The notes under the pieces: generated by a model
Seen by the model: only the letters and a program-made list of their open reading frames with translations
What the model was told of the DNA's origin: nothing
Databases searched by the model: none
Shown: positions 35,701 through 44,407 of the stretch, one piece after another
How the letters are laid out: every line of letters begins with the position of its first letter
How positions within the stretch are numbered: the first letter of the stretch is position 1
Program-made: the position numbers and the translations under genes
Origin: an uncultured Lachnospiraceae bacterium
GTDB lineage: Bacteria; Bacillota; Clostridia; Lachnospirales; Lachnospiraceae
DNA: 64,000 bases
Direction: 5' to 3'
NCBI GenBank assembly: GCA_905199445.1
Contig: CAJKGK010000013.1
Coordinates: 1-64,000 of the forward strand

Positions 35701-35888
35701 GCCTCAAATCCTTTAATGGATTCATGGTAGCTTCTGGCCCAGTTAAAATACCAGAGTCCGTTTAAAGAATACCTGAAATCCTCCCATTTTTTCTGATCAT
35801 CTTTAAAAAATTTATGGTCAGAATGTGCAGCAAGCCGGTTCACGGCAAATATCGTTGGGTCTTTCACCCATTGGTAATCAAATTTCAC
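32742..35888 (-). CDS. lacZ: Beta-galactosidase, glycoside hydrolase family 2
   Basis: This 1048-residue LacZ-type enzyme has GH2 sugar-binding, immunoglobulin-like and TIM-barrel domains plus a C-terminal Bgal_small_N domain. The acid/base Glu is in WSCGNESFGG (about residue 483) and the nucleophile Glu in CCEYTHAMGNS (about 549); NRHEFSHIHGR and the region after TSHYPN are further family motifs. No signal peptide, so it is cytoplasmic and acts on imported lactose or galactosides. It starts at GTG 35888 with GGAGG 8 bases upstream. Galactose handling elsewhere in the window (mgl) fits. Confidence 0.95.
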   Translation of the reverse strand: MKFDYQWVKDPTIFAVNRLAAHSDHKFFKDDQKKWEDFRYSLNGLWYFNWARSYHESIKGFEAADYDCHGWGTIHVPGHMQLQGHDVPHYVNVVYPWDGHEDIMPGEIPENFNPVGCYVRYVRIPLSMKGHPVYISFQGVESAFALFVNGDFVGYSEDSFTPSEFELTPYLQDGENKISVLVFKWSSGSWLEDQDFWRFSGIFRDVYLYTVPDVHIRDLFVHTWLNENFDQADVSVDLKLGKPETNGTCKADLSQCTKISAILKNPAGETVAKDVWMPAQEGSLVQRENAENGDGRVRLSMHVAAPALWSAEIPNLYELCMTVYGSQGLVEEYVTQYVGLRRFELKDGLMKINGKRIVFNGVNRHEFSHIHGRAVTEEEMLWDIRTMKQHNINAVRTSHYPNATRFYELCDLYGLYVIDETNMESHGTWAHPGVFENGRFVGSKFTIPDNRPQWLEIILDRARSMVERDKNHPCVLIWSCGNESFGGENIYKMSQMFKSMDPDRLVHYEGVFNDRRFPDTSDMESQMYTPAAKIQEFIGKHPEKPFICCEYTHAMGNSNGAMYKYTDLARQQPLYQGGFIWDFIDQSILKKDRYGEDFLAYGGDWSDRPTNYNFCVNGIIFGDRTLSPKMAEVKYNYRSIYVTADEKNIHIENDYLFTDTGQFDCICTLMREGVTVEQTKLWTSIEPGEKGDIAWPFAVLEDGREYALTVSFVLREDTLWAKAGHEVAFGQYVFTAGQNDCGGEEQQCHNGGQVKLMETPWTLVDSPFNTGIKKPGFDVIISREKGVIVSIKVGGRELVSDIPKPSFWRAPTDNDSGCMMPFEYGQWKLASLYQKMKSYAVSQNDGDFVITAVHLLATQPETELKTIYTFSRDGRMHVEMAFEGADGLSPMPEFGMIFKIPADYDYTKWYGRGPEENYMDRNMGCKLGIYSKRVEEHISPYVIPQECGNHTGVRYMDVCDASGTGLRFSGHSLDVNVLPYTPHELECAAHWYELPRRHFTVIRVLQAQMGVGGDNSWGAKTHPEYQLPSHCPRHFEFEIEPLYGGVVD

Positions 35889-36039
35889 TTATTTTTCCTC
35901 CAGTAAACAACACTTATGATCGCTATGCTGTAAAAACAGCTAACCTCATGATAATACACCCTGCTATTTTTAGCAATCTGAATATATTTGGCTGCCATAT
36001 ATAACTATATTAAGATATCAAAATTTACAGCCATTTTAA

Positions 36040-36088
36040 AAAGTGCGGTTGGGTGCATCCATCGTACGCACCCAACCGCACTTTCTTT
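36040..36088 (-). terminator. Terminator of the EF-G-like gene
   Basis: A perfect 17-bp stem (36040-36056 with 36068-36084, AAGTGCGGTTGGGTGC) ends in TTTTT on the minus strand, just after the gene. Confidence 0.9.
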
Positions 36089-36111
36089 ATCGGATCATTT
36101 TTTAAAACTGA

Positions 36112-38196
36112 TTATTCATTTTCTTTGGCATTTTCTTCAATGACTTTGGCCTGAACATCTGATGGCGCCTGTTCATAGCGGTTAAAAGAATATGCAAAAT
36201 CACCGCGGCCGCCGGTCATAGAGCGCAGATCAGTGGAATAACCATAGAGCTGAGCCATAGGAATATCCGCAATAATTTCTGTACGACCGCTATCCGCAGG
36301 ATTCATTCCAAGGACACGCCCCCGGCGTTTATTCAGGTCTCCCATAATATCTCCGGTATAAGAATCCGGTACATAAACAGACAATGAAGCAATCGGCTCT
36401 AAAAGCACCGGCTGAGCCTGAACAAAAGCAGCTTTAAAGGCCTGACGGGCAGCGGTCTTAAAGGCCATTTCCGAAGAATCCACCGGATGATAAGAACCGT
36501 CAAACAGTGTCGCTTTCACACCCACAACCGGATAACCGGCCATCGGCCCTTTAACAACAGACTCTGCAACCCCCTTTTCCACAGCCGGGAAATAGTTCTT
36601 CGGAACAGCACCGCCTACAACCCGCTCTTCAAACACATAAGGTGTTTCCAAATCCCCGGAAGGTTCAAATTCCATGGCAACATCACCATACTGTCCATGT
36701 CCGCCGGACTGTTTTTTATATTTTTCACGGACAGAAACCTTCTTTTTAATTGTTTCTCTGTAAGGAATACGCGGTTTCACCAATTCGATTTCAACTTTGT
36801 ATTTTGCCAGAAGCTTGCTGACGACCACATCCAGATGCTGGTCTCCGATACCGTAAAGCAGCAGCTGATGATTATCTTTATCATTAAATGTTTTCAGTGT
36901 AAGATCCTCTTCCATCATCTTGGCCAACGCCTGAGATACCTTATCCTCATCGCCCTTGTTCTTTGTAATATAACGTTTGTATGTATAAGGTGCGGACATT
37001 TCAAAACGATCAATCACCAGAGGATCGTTTTTCAGGGATAATGTATCACCTGTCGACGTATTGGTCAGCTTTGCAATGGCTCCGATATCACCGGCTTTAA
37101 GCTCAGATACCTCGATGGTTTCCTTGCCGCGGAGAATATAAAGCTTGGAAAGTTTTTCCTCTGTATCTTTATCATAATTATAGACGGTCATATTATTTTT
37201 AAGTTCACCGGAGCTGACTTTTACAAGAGAGAATCTGCCGATAAACGGGTCCACGATTGTTTTAAACACATAAGCAGAAAACGGCCGTCTGGAGTCATAA
37301 TCTACATTATATTCCTTATCTGTTCTCGGGTCTTTTCCGAAAATCTTAATATGATCACGCATTGGAGAAGGAAGAAATTCCACACAGGTTGTGATCAGGT
37401 TGGCAACACCGTAGCCCAACAGACCGGAACCGCACTGTACAGGAACAACACTGCCTTCATTGACATTCATACGCAAAGCATCAATAATCTCATCAAGCGT
37501 AAATTCTTCTCCGCCGAAATACTTTTCCATCAGTTCCTCATTCGTCTCTGCAACAGCCTCAAGAAGAGCCTCACGGCATTCTTCCAGTTCAGGCTTTACA
37601 TCATCCGGAATATCTCTGGGTTCCCACTTACCATCTGGGGCAAACTGACGGCCTTCCATCTTTACCACATTGACAGCGCCGGTAAACTTGCCGTTTTCTT
37701 TAATAGGCAAATGGAACGGCGCAACCTTTTTGCCGTAAAGCGCCTTTAGATCATTGACAACCTTCATATAATCCGCATGTTCATCATCCATGTCCGTGAC
37801 AAAGATCGCCCTGGGGATTCCAAACTTTTCACAGTTATTCCATGCCTTGATTGTACCGGCTTCCACACCGGCTTTGGCGGAAACAACAATTATGGCTGCA
37901 TCGGCTGCGGACAATGCCTCCTCTACCTCACCGACAAAATCCATGTATCCCGGTGTATCAAGCAGGTTAATTTTCCAGTAATCCCATTCAATGGGAATAA
38001 TGGAGGTGCTGATTGAAAACTTTCTCTTAATTTCTTCTTTATCGTAATCACTGAGTGTGTTACCGTCATCAACCTTGCCCTGACGAGTTGTTACGCCGGC
38101 TGCAAATGCCATGGCCTCTGCCAAAGTTGTCTTACCACAGCCGCCGTGTCCTAAAATAGCAACGTTACGTATGTCCTGAGTCTTGTAAACCTTCAT
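36112..38196 (-). CDS. Elongation factor G-like GTPase with degenerate G motifs
   Basis: This 694-residue protein has the five-domain EF-G layout. The G1 motif is GHGGCGKT (16-23). The G3 motif is DTPGYMDF, with Tyr84 where EF-G/EF-Tu have the catalytic His. The G4 motif NKxD reads TDMD (134-137), and the switch I RGITI is not recognisable. This places it with the EF-G-like (FusA2/EF-G-2) paralogues, not the housekeeping factor. Function unknown. ATG 38196 follows GGAGG by 8 bases; the frame's earlier codon at 38211 is not needed. Monocistronic. Confidence 0.9.
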   Translation of the reverse strand: MKVYKTQDIRNVAILGHGGCGKTTLAEAMAFAAGVTTRQGKVDDGNTLSDYDKEEIKRKFSISTSIIPIEWDYWKINLLDTPGYMDFVGEVEEALSAADAAIIVVSAKAGVEAGTIKAWNNCEKFGIPRAIFVTDMDDEHADYMKVVNDLKALYGKKVAPFHLPIKENGKFTGAVNVVKMEGRQFAPDGKWEPRDIPDDVKPELEECREALLEAVAETNEELMEKYFGGEEFTLDEIIDALRMNVNEGSVVPVQCGSGLLGYGVANLITTCVEFLPSPMRDHIKIFGKDPRTDKEYNVDYDSRRPFSAYVFKTIVDPFIGRFSLVKVSSGELKNNMTVYNYDKDTEEKLSKLYILRGKETIEVSELKAGDIGAIAKLTNTSTGDTLSLKNDPLVIDRFEMSAPYTYKRYITKNKGDEDKVSQALAKMMEEDLTLKTFNDKDNHQLLLYGIGDQHLDVVVSKLLAKYKVEIELVKPRIPYRETIKKKVSVREKYKKQSGGHGQYGDVAMEFEPSGDLETPYVFEERVVGGAVPKNYFPAVEKGVAESVVKGPMAGYPVVGVKATLFDGSYHPVDSSEMAFKTAARQAFKAAFVQAQPVLLEPIASLSVYVPDSYTGDIMGDLNKRRGRVLGMNPADSGRTEIIADIPMAQLYGYSTDLRSMTGGRGDFAYSFNRYEQAPSDVQAKVIEENAKENE

Positions 38197-38416
38197 GTCG
38201 TATTCCTCCAATACTGTTAAGATTGATTTTTAAAACCATGGCTATATTTTACTAAATATTTCAGAATTTTTCAATAGTTTTATATGAATTATACAATTTT
38301 CTCAAAACAAAATCACAAAACCCTTCAGTTATCCTTGCTTTTTATTCCGGTTGGTGATAAGTTATCTATACTACATCTTTATCTTTACTATATTTTATGA
38401 TTAAGGAGGGAGCTTG

Positions 38417-39517
38417 ATGTCCCAAACAATAGGCTTCATCGGACTTGGACTCATCGGCGGTTCCATTGCCAAGACAATTCGCCGGGTGCATCCGGATTAC
38501 AGTATCATAGCCTGCGATGCCAACAGAGAAAATCTTACCCAGGCCCTGGCCGATGGTACTTTAAATCAGGCCCATGACACTGTTTCACAGGGTTTTGCCC
38601 GGTGCGATTTTATATTTTTATGTGCGCCTGTTCATATTAATATTCATTATTTACATATATTAAAAAATATCATTTCCCCCGGCTGTATTCTCACAGATGT
38701 GGGCAGTGTGAAAAATCAGATTCATAAGGCCGTAGAAAGTCTTGAGCTGACCCGGCAGTTTATCGGCGGACATCCAATGACCGGTTCGGAAAAAAGCGGA
38801 TATGCCAGCGCCAGCGACCGGCTGCTGGAAAATGCCTATTATATCATAACGCCTACTGCAAACAATGACCGGTCAGATATTGACCGGCTGGTGGCTCTTG
38901 TAAAGTCCCTGGCAGCGCTGCCAGTCGTTTTAGACGCAGGTCATCACGATTATATTACAGCGGCCATCAGTCATCTGCCCCATATTATCGCCTATACCCT
39001 TGTCAATTTAGTCAAAGAATCCGATGATTCCGACGAACGCATGCGTATGCTGGCCGCCGGCGGTTTCAAGGATATTACCCGAATCGCCTCCTCATCACCT
39101 GTGATGTGGCAGCAGATCTGCGGTGAAAACAGCGAAAACATCCTTCTTGTTCTGGATAACTACATTCACAGCCTCCGACAGATTGAAACCGCCATCAGAG
39201 AAAATGATGAAACCTATCTGCTGGATTATTTTGATCGGGCCAAAGCATACCGCAATGCCATTCCAAAATCCGGAGCCAAAGGAAGCATTCGCCCGCTCTA
39301 TGATATTTATGTGGATATTATCGATGAATCCGGAGCCATTGCTACCATTGCCACTATTCTGGCAACCAACGGTATCAGCATTAAAAATATTGGAATTATC
39401 CACAACCGGGAATTTGAAGAAGGCGTGCTTAAAATCGAATTTTACGAAGACGCAGCTTCAGACAAAGCCGTCCAGCTTTTAAGACGTTTCCATTACGTTG
39501 TCCATGAACCAAAGTAA
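38417..39517 (+). CDS. tyrA: Prephenate dehydrogenase with C-terminal ACT domain
   Basis: This 366-residue enzyme oxidises prephenate to 4-hydroxyphenylpyruvate in tyrosine synthesis. The Rossmann motif GLGLIGGSIA is at residues 8-17, the GGHPMTGSEKSG active-site segment follows at about 118, and ISHLPHIIAY carries a conserved His. Residues about 295-366 form an ACT domain (AIATILATNGISIKNIGI), a probable tyrosine feedback site. ATG 38417 follows AAGGAGGG. aroA follows after 33 bp in the same direction. Confidence 0.95.
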   Translation: MSQTIGFIGLGLIGGSIAKTIRRVHPDYSIIACDANRENLTQALADGTLNQAHDTVSQGFARCDFIFLCAPVHINIHYLHILKNIISPGCILTDVGSVKNQIHKAVESLELTRQFIGGHPMTGSEKSGYASASDRLLENAYYIITPTANNDRSDIDRLVALVKSLAALPVVLDAGHHDYITAAISHLPHIIAYTLVNLVKESDDSDERMRMLAAGGFKDITRIASSSPVMWQQICGENSENILLVLDNYIHSLRQIETAIRENDETYLLDYFDRAKAYRNAIPKSGAKGSIRPLYDIYVDIIDESGAIATIATILATNGISIKNIGIIHNREFEEGVLKIEFYEDAASDKAVQLLRRFHYVVHEPK

Positions 39518-39550
39518 AAACTTCACATTAAAGCGGAAAGGAACATCATT

Positions 39551-40840
39551 ATGATACATATACAAAAGGCAGGTCCCCTTCACGGAACATTTACCGTTCC
39601 AGGGGATAAATCTATTTCTCACAGAAGCATCATGTTTGGCGCCCTTGCCAAAGGGACAACCACAGTCCATGGTTTTTTACAGGGTGCAGACTGTCTGTCC
39701 ACCATTTCCTGTTTTAGAGCCATGGGCATTGAGATCGAAAACAGCAATGAAACTGTTAAAATTCACGGCCGTGGTCTCCATGGCCTGACACCGGCAAAGC
39801 ATATGCTGGATACGGGCAACAGCGGCACAACAACCCGGTTAATTTCCGGAATTCTGGCCGCTCAGCCCTTTGTCACCACTCTAAATGGCGATGCCTCCAT
39901 TCAAAAACGTCCCATGAGGCGAATCATAGAGCCACTCACTAAAATGGGGGCCAGTATCGAAAGTCTGAAAAATAATGACTGTGCACCTTTAAAAATCACC
40001 GGTCGTCCCCTTCACGGCATCACATGGCAGTCTCCGGTAGCCTCGGCCCAGGTGAAATCCGCAATTTTACTGGCCGGACTATATGCCGACAGTCCAACTA
40101 CAGTCATCGAACCAACCCTGTCCAGAAACCATACCGAGCTTATGCTTACTGCACTGGGAAGTCAAATCACCACCAAGATTACAGACCACGCCGCCATCAC
40201 CATACATCCCGTATCAAACCTGTATGCCCGGGATATATTTGTCCCTGGCGACATTTCCTCTGCCGCCTATTTTATCGCTGCAGGCCTGATCGTTCCAGGT
40301 TCTGAAATCACTATAAAAAATGTGGGCATTAATCCAACCCGTAATGGCATTCTCCGTGTCTGTCAGGCCATGAATGCCGATATAACCATTGAAAACATCC
40401 GTACCTGGGGCAGCGAATCAGTTGCCGATCTTACAATCCACACGTCCAATTTACAGGGAACAACGATTGAAGGAGATCTGATCCCCACACTGATCGATGA
40501 AATCCCGGTGATTGCAGTTTTAGCCTGCTTTGCCCGGGGCACAACAATCATTCGGGATGCTCAGGAGCTCAAAGTGAAGGAATCCAACCGAATCGACCTG
40601 TGTGTCAATCATCTGAAAGCCATGGGGGCAGATATTATCCCCACCGATGACGGCATGATCATCCATGGCGGACGCCCGCTCCACGGGGCCTGCATCGACC
40701 CTTCCCTTGACCACCGCATTGCCATGGCCTTTGCAATTGCCGCTTTGGCCAGCGATGGAATCACTCAAATCAAAGATGCCGCCTGTGTGGATATTTCATA
40801 TCCAGGATTTTTTAAAGATCTGCAAATGCTGCAAAAATAA
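39551..40840 (+). CDS. aroA: 5-enolpyruvylshikimate-3-phosphate synthase
   Basis: This 429-residue enzyme joins shikimate-3-phosphate and phosphoenolpyruvate. Family motifs are all present: PGDKSISHRSIM, LDTGNSGTTTRLISG, QKRPMRRI, SRNHTELML, DEIPVIAVLA, KVKESNRID and DHRIAMAFAIA. ATG 39551 follows GAAAGGAA by 7 bases. Second gene of the tyrA-aroA unit; other shikimate genes are not in the window. A bidirectional terminator follows. Confidence 0.97.
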   Translation: MIHIQKAGPLHGTFTVPGDKSISHRSIMFGALAKGTTTVHGFLQGADCLSTISCFRAMGIEIENSNETVKIHGRGLHGLTPAKHMLDTGNSGTTTRLISGILAAQPFVTTLNGDASIQKRPMRRIIEPLTKMGASIESLKNNDCAPLKITGRPLHGITWQSPVASAQVKSAILLAGLYADSPTTVIEPTLSRNHTELMLTALGSQITTKITDHAAITIHPVSNLYARDIFVPGDISSAAYFIAAGLIVPGSEITIKNVGINPTRNGILRVCQAMNADITIENIRTWGSESVADLTIHTSNLQGTTIEGDLIPTLIDEIPVIAVLACFARGTTIIRDAQELKVKESNRIDLCVNHLKAMGADIIPTDDGMIIHGGRPLHGACIDPSLDHRIAMAFAIAALASDGITQIKDAACVDISYPGFFKDLQMLQK

Positions 40841-40867
40841 AACGTACGCCGCCAGACATATCACAGC

Positions 40868-40929
40868 AAAAAGCCCTCCATACTGTAAACAACGATCTGT
40901 CTTTATCGTTTTACAGCCTGGAGGGCTTT
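40868..40929. terminator. Bidirectional terminator after aroA
   Basis: AAAGCCCTCCA ... TGGAGGGCTTT with inner pairing ACTGTAAAC/GTTTTACAG forms a long stem between two convergent transcripts. Confidence 0.8.
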
Positions 40930-40962
40930 CTTCATCAATAGATTCTTCATCAAAATCAAAAT

Positions 40963-41496
40963 TTACAGTTTCAGCTGTCTTCTTAGTTTATTCCACACAA
41001 CCGCCTGGAAATATTCATAAGCTTTATCATAGATCAGCAGAACAAACTGTCCGGCCACCGCAAATATCAGTAAGAGCCACAATGACATTTTCCCCGGGTA
41101 TATAAGTTTAGGCAAAAAAATCAGTGTCGGAATATACATGACATTAAAGACCGCATAACGGATACACCAGAAAACAAAAGTACGCCTCTGCATAGCAGGG
41201 GCTGCAGCAATCTTTTCAAAAGCCAGTTCCCGCACATAGATATATAGGCTCATAGCGCCATAGGTCAGACAATACAGTTTGTTCGGCGCAATGATCAGTG
41301 CCAGACAAATGCCTGCAAAAAGGAAGGCTGCGCCTGGCCCCAAACTACACTCCCGGACGGCAATCCCTGTACAAAAAGCCGCTGCAGCCATGAAAAACAG
41401 TGTTGCCGGTTCAAAGTATCCCCCCAGCAGCGTCAACACCATGGCTACAGCCAGCAAAAGTCCCAAAAAAGCCATCTTTTTTGAACTTACATGCAT
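40963..41496 (-). CDS. Six-helix membrane protein of unknown function
   Basis: This ~177-residue protein has five to six hydrophobic segments with small polar loops and a basic C-terminus, typical of an S component or small permease. I cannot assign a family. ATG 41496 overlaps the 3' end of the J-domain gene by 10 bp, with GGGAGG 12 bases upstream; in-frame codons at 41502 (TTG) and 41520 (ATG) are alternatives. It is the third gene of the DUF5685/J-domain unit. Confidence 0.7.
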   Translation of the reverse strand: MHVSSKKMAFLGLLLAVAMVLTLLGGYFEPATLFFMAAAAFCTGIAVRECSLGPGAAFLFAGICLALIIAPNKLYCLTYGAMSLYIYVRELAFEKIAAAPAMQRRTFVFWCIRYAVFNVMYIPTLIFLPKLIYPGKMSLWLLLIFAVAGQFVLLIYDKAYEYFQAVVWNKLRRQLKL

Positions 41497-42119
41497 GAAC
41501 AAAGATCGCCTCCCATACATTCACACAGCTGGTCGGCCACACATAAATCACAGCACATGTTGCCCGTCCCGCAGGTTGACTGGGGACGTCCATAATCCAT
41601 CCCACCGCCCTGATAGCGGTTGGTCCGCCACTGCAGCTGATTAACCAGGTTTCGATACTCCGGATTTTGGGGTTCCATAGACGCTGCCCGGTTTGCATCG
41701 TTCATAGCCTGAAGATTATTGCCGATTCCTGCATTGGCTACTGCACTGTAATAATACCAGCGGGCATCCCGATTTGGAATGCCGTTAAGCGCATTCAGAG
41801 CATCCCGGTATCGTCCATTAGAGATAAAATTATAAACAGCCGTCAGTTCCACACTGTTTGAACCGGAGGAACTGTAGGAACCGCCATAAGAACCGCCATA
41901 TCCTCCGCCGGAATAAGAGCCTCCCCGCTCCCGCTCATCCATAATCTGCTTATAAGCCTCCTGTACCTCCTTAAACTTCTCCTCTGCCAGATCAGATAAA
42001 GGGTTATCTGCGTAGGAATCCGGATGATACTTTCTGCTCATGTTACGGTATGCTTTTTTAATTTCGTCGTCCGATGCATTGGGGGAGACCCCAAGCACAC
42101 TATATGGATCTGATATCAT
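41487..42119 (-). CDS. J-domain protein with Gly-rich linker and Cys-rich tail
   Basis: This 210-residue protein has an N-terminal J domain (residues 4-63) with the HPD motif at 37-39, which stimulates Hsp70 ATPase. A Gly/Ser/Tyr-rich linker (about 66-87) leads to a helical repeat region with a TPR-like unit (NNLQAMNDANRAASMEPQN). The last ~30 residues contain eight cysteines (GTGNMCCDLCVADQLCECMG...). There is no DnaJ zinc-finger or CTD, so it is not housekeeping DnaJ. Its ATG overlaps the stop of the DUF5685 gene (TAATG). Confidence 0.9.
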   Translation of the reverse strand: MISDPYSVLGVSPNASDDEIKKAYRNMSRKYHPDSYADNPLSDLAEEKFKEVQEAYKQIMDERERGGSYSGGGYGGSYGGSYSSSGSNSVELTAVYNFISNGRYRDALNALNGIPNRDARWYYYSAVANAGIGNNLQAMNDANRAASMEPQNPEYRNLVNQLQWRTNRYQGGGMDYGRPQSTCGTGNMCCDLCVADQLCECMGGDLCSCM

Positions 42120-42940
42120 TAATGACTTCCTCTCTGTATTTTATCAAATTTTTTCCATACACCGGCGTAAAGTATGTTTCTTAAAATCTCAGCATCCTCC
42201 ACGCAGGGCAATTTTTCAAATTCTATTGTACACTCTGCCATCATCATATTCAACATGTATTTACATTCTTCTGTGAAATTTTCGTGACCGCAGATCTCTT
42301 TAAGGGGATTATAGCTGCCTGAAGCCTGATCCTTTTCAAGGTCATCAAAGGCATCCATAATATATATAAATTTCCCCAAAAAAAATCCGATGCGCCGTAA
42401 AGACAGATCCCAGCCGTCCTTTTTATAGACAAGCAGTGTCTCCATAATTTTTCCAAAACATCCGGCAACCTTATCAATACTTGTTTCATTTTTTTCTTCC
42501 ATCATGTGAAGCTGCTTCAGCCAATAGCTGATCGCCCGACATTTCTGGGGATACTTTTTTCGCAGACGACGATAGGTTTTTCGCAAAATAGCCGAGCCAA
42601 ACTGACCGGCCCGGCTGCCCTCATCTTTCCAGTCATCCACAAGATGATGATATACAAGGATAATATTCATATCTGCCGCATATTCACTGAATTCATTCAT
42701 CAGCATCTGCTGTTTTTTTACAGGATGCACCTTACATCGGTGCGCTTCCCTTTTTGTCTCACATTCATACAGACTGGTCAGCAGCATAACAAGAAAAGTC
42801 ATATCATAGGTCAGTGTCAGCTGCCCCAGAAAGCCATATTTTTGCTTTAATGTCCTGCACAGGCCGCAATAATAGGCTTTATATTTATAGTATTCCTTCA
42901 TTTTAAGTTCAGGTTCATTTGCAGTGACATAACCAAACAT
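42119..42940 (-). CDS. DUF5685-family helical protein
   Basis: This 273-residue, all-helical, mostly soluble protein begins MFGYVTANEPELKMKEYYKY and matches the DUF5685 pattern. An N-terminal CGLC (25-28) and further Cys60/Cys69 could bind metal. Two Asp-rich helices, VDDWKDE (101-107) and MDAFDDLEKD (195-204), recall the paired metal-diphosphate motifs of isoprenoid synthases; that comparison is my inference. It is first in an operon with a J-domain protein and a membrane protein. ATG 42940 has a plausible AAAGGAATG upstream. Confidence 0.8.
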   Translation of the reverse strand: MFGYVTANEPELKMKEYYKYKAYYCGLCRTLKQKYGFLGQLTLTYDMTFLVMLLTSLYECETKREAHRCKVHPVKKQQMLMNEFSEYAADMNIILVYHHLVDDWKDEGSRAGQFGSAILRKTYRRLRKKYPQKCRAISYWLKQLHMMEEKNETSIDKVAGCFGKIMETLLVYKKDGWDLSLRRIGFFLGKFIYIMDAFDDLEKDQASGSYNPLKEICGHENFTEECKYMLNMMMAECTIEFEKLPCVEDAEILRNILYAGVWKKFDKIQRGSH

Positions 42941-42983
42941 TCCAACATTCCTTTCATGGCCGCTTCACGGCGGCTTAAATTAT

Positions 42984-43964
42984 TCACTCACACGGATACT
43001 TCAATCCCCACATTTTACGAATCCGATCCATAATCCGCATATTTTCCAGGGTGACCACCCAGGGAAGGCGGCTGCTTTCCAGTTCTTTGTCCTTAATGCA
43101 GGCTGCCGCCTCACGAATAGAATATTCGAATCCATTAACCTCGTGAGGGAAAAAGGCCACTTCGGGTTCTTTAAAATTTCTATACAAAACAACCCTTTGA
43201 CCGGCCGTAAAATGATCGATCACAATTTTACCATACTCACCGGAAATCACCGCACCATTGCCTGTATCAGACACAACCGAAGCACTAAGTGAAGCCAGCC
43301 GCCGTCCGCCTCTGTAGGATAATGTAATGGTATGATGTTCATCCGTTCCAGCTTCACCGATATAAGCCATGGTCTGAATATCCTCAATATCATATCCCAA
43401 AATCATGGTCGCATAATTAACAGGATAGATCCCCACATCCAACAGGGCACCGCCGCCCAGGTCCTTATTAAACCATCGGCTCTTTGGAAAGCCCTGCGCA
43501 GGAAATCCAAAATGACCTTCCACAAAACGCACCTCGCCAATCTCACCATCATTAATCCACTGACGCACCTGATGGGTTGTCGGCAAAAAACGGGTAACCA
43601 TGTTTTCCATAAAAAACACATTATGGTCATAGGCCACATCAATCAGGTACTGAACCTGATTGGCATTCATAGCCACAGGCTTTTCACACAGCACATGCTT
43701 GCCGGCTTTCATGGCCGCAGCCGCATGCTCCACATGGCAAGGATGCGGCGTGGCAATATAGATAGCCTGAATCTGGTCATCCGAAAGCATACGCTCATAA
43801 GATTCATAAGCCTGCCGGACATGATGTGCCTTTGCAAAATGATAAGCATTTCCATAATTTCTGGAAGCCACGCCGTAAGCACACACATCATCCGTCATCG
43901 CATTTAATGTATCCGCAAATTTAGTGGCAATACCACCGGTGCCGATGATTCCCCAATTTAACAT
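42984..43964 (-). CDS. Gfo/Idh/MocA-family oxidoreductase
   Basis: This 326-residue NAD(P)-dependent dehydrogenase has the Rossmann motif GIIGTGGIATKF at residues 4-15, the family EKPVAMN loop (catalytic Lys) and a GGGALLDVGIYP segment in the C-terminal domain. Such enzymes act on sugars, inositol or trans-dihydrodiols; the substrate is unknown. ATG 43964 has GGGAGG 8 bases upstream, so the longer frame to 43997 is rejected. It ends 43 bp upstream of the DUF5685 start and could share a transcript with it. Confidence 0.9.
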   Translation of the reverse strand: MLNWGIIGTGGIATKFADTLNAMTDDVCAYGVASRNYGNAYHFAKAHHVRQAYESYERMLSDDQIQAIYIATPHPCHVEHAAAAMKAGKHVLCEKPVAMNANQVQYLIDVAYDHNVFFMENMVTRFLPTTHQVRQWINDGEIGEVRFVEGHFGFPAQGFPKSRWFNKDLGGGALLDVGIYPVNYATMILGYDIEDIQTMAYIGEAGTDEHHTITLSYRGGRRLASLSASVVSDTGNGAVISGEYGKIVIDHFTAGQRVVLYRNFKEPEVAFFPHEVNGFEYSIREAAACIKDKELESSRLPWVVTLENMRIMDRIRKMWGLKYPCE

Positions 43965-44136
43965 ACATAAAACCTCCCTGTCCCCAAAAATCCACACGCC
44001 CGTCGGGCAGTACTGTTATGATTTATAGTAACATATCTCCTTTTAAAGCTCAACGCTGTTTAGAAAAAATTAACGATTGGATTATATTTTTTTAAACTTG
44101 CACTTTTGACTCTGGTATCATAAAATTAAAGTATCA

Positions 44137-44164
44137 TTGACACACATGATCATCACGATATATT
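44137..44164 (+). promoter_or_regulatory. Candidate promoter of the DUF3006 gene
   Basis: TTGACA (44137-44142) and TATATT (44159-44164) are 16 bp apart, 25 bp before the start codon. Confidence 0.6.
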
Positions 44165-44188
44165 GTTCTAAAAAGGAGGGGTACATGA

Positions 44189-44401
44189 ATGATTATTGAT
44201 CGTTTTGAAGGCGATGATGCCATTTGTGAGGATAAAAGCCAACGGATGATTACAATTAAGCGCAAACAACTCCCCATCGACGCCAGGGAAGGGTCTGAAA
44301 TTCTGTACGAAAATGGCAATTTCATTTTAAAAGATAATGCCAGTGAACGAAAACGGCTTCAGGAAAAAATGCGGGAACTTTTTCAAAGAAAAACAGATTA
44401 A
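44189..44401 (+). CDS. DUF3006-family small protein
   Basis: This 70-residue protein has the DUF3006 beta-barrel pattern (MIIDRFEGDDAICED ... EGSEILYENGNF) and a charged helical tail rich in Lys/Arg. In other Firmicutes DUF3006 genes lie beside metallo-beta-lactamase or competence genes; here it stands alone. AGGAGG is 9 bases upstream of the ATG. Function unknown. Confidence 0.85.
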   Translation: MIIDRFEGDDAICEDKSQRMITIKRKQLPIDAREGSEILYENGNFILKDNASERKRLQEKMRELFQRKTD

Positions 44402-44407
44402 AAATAA

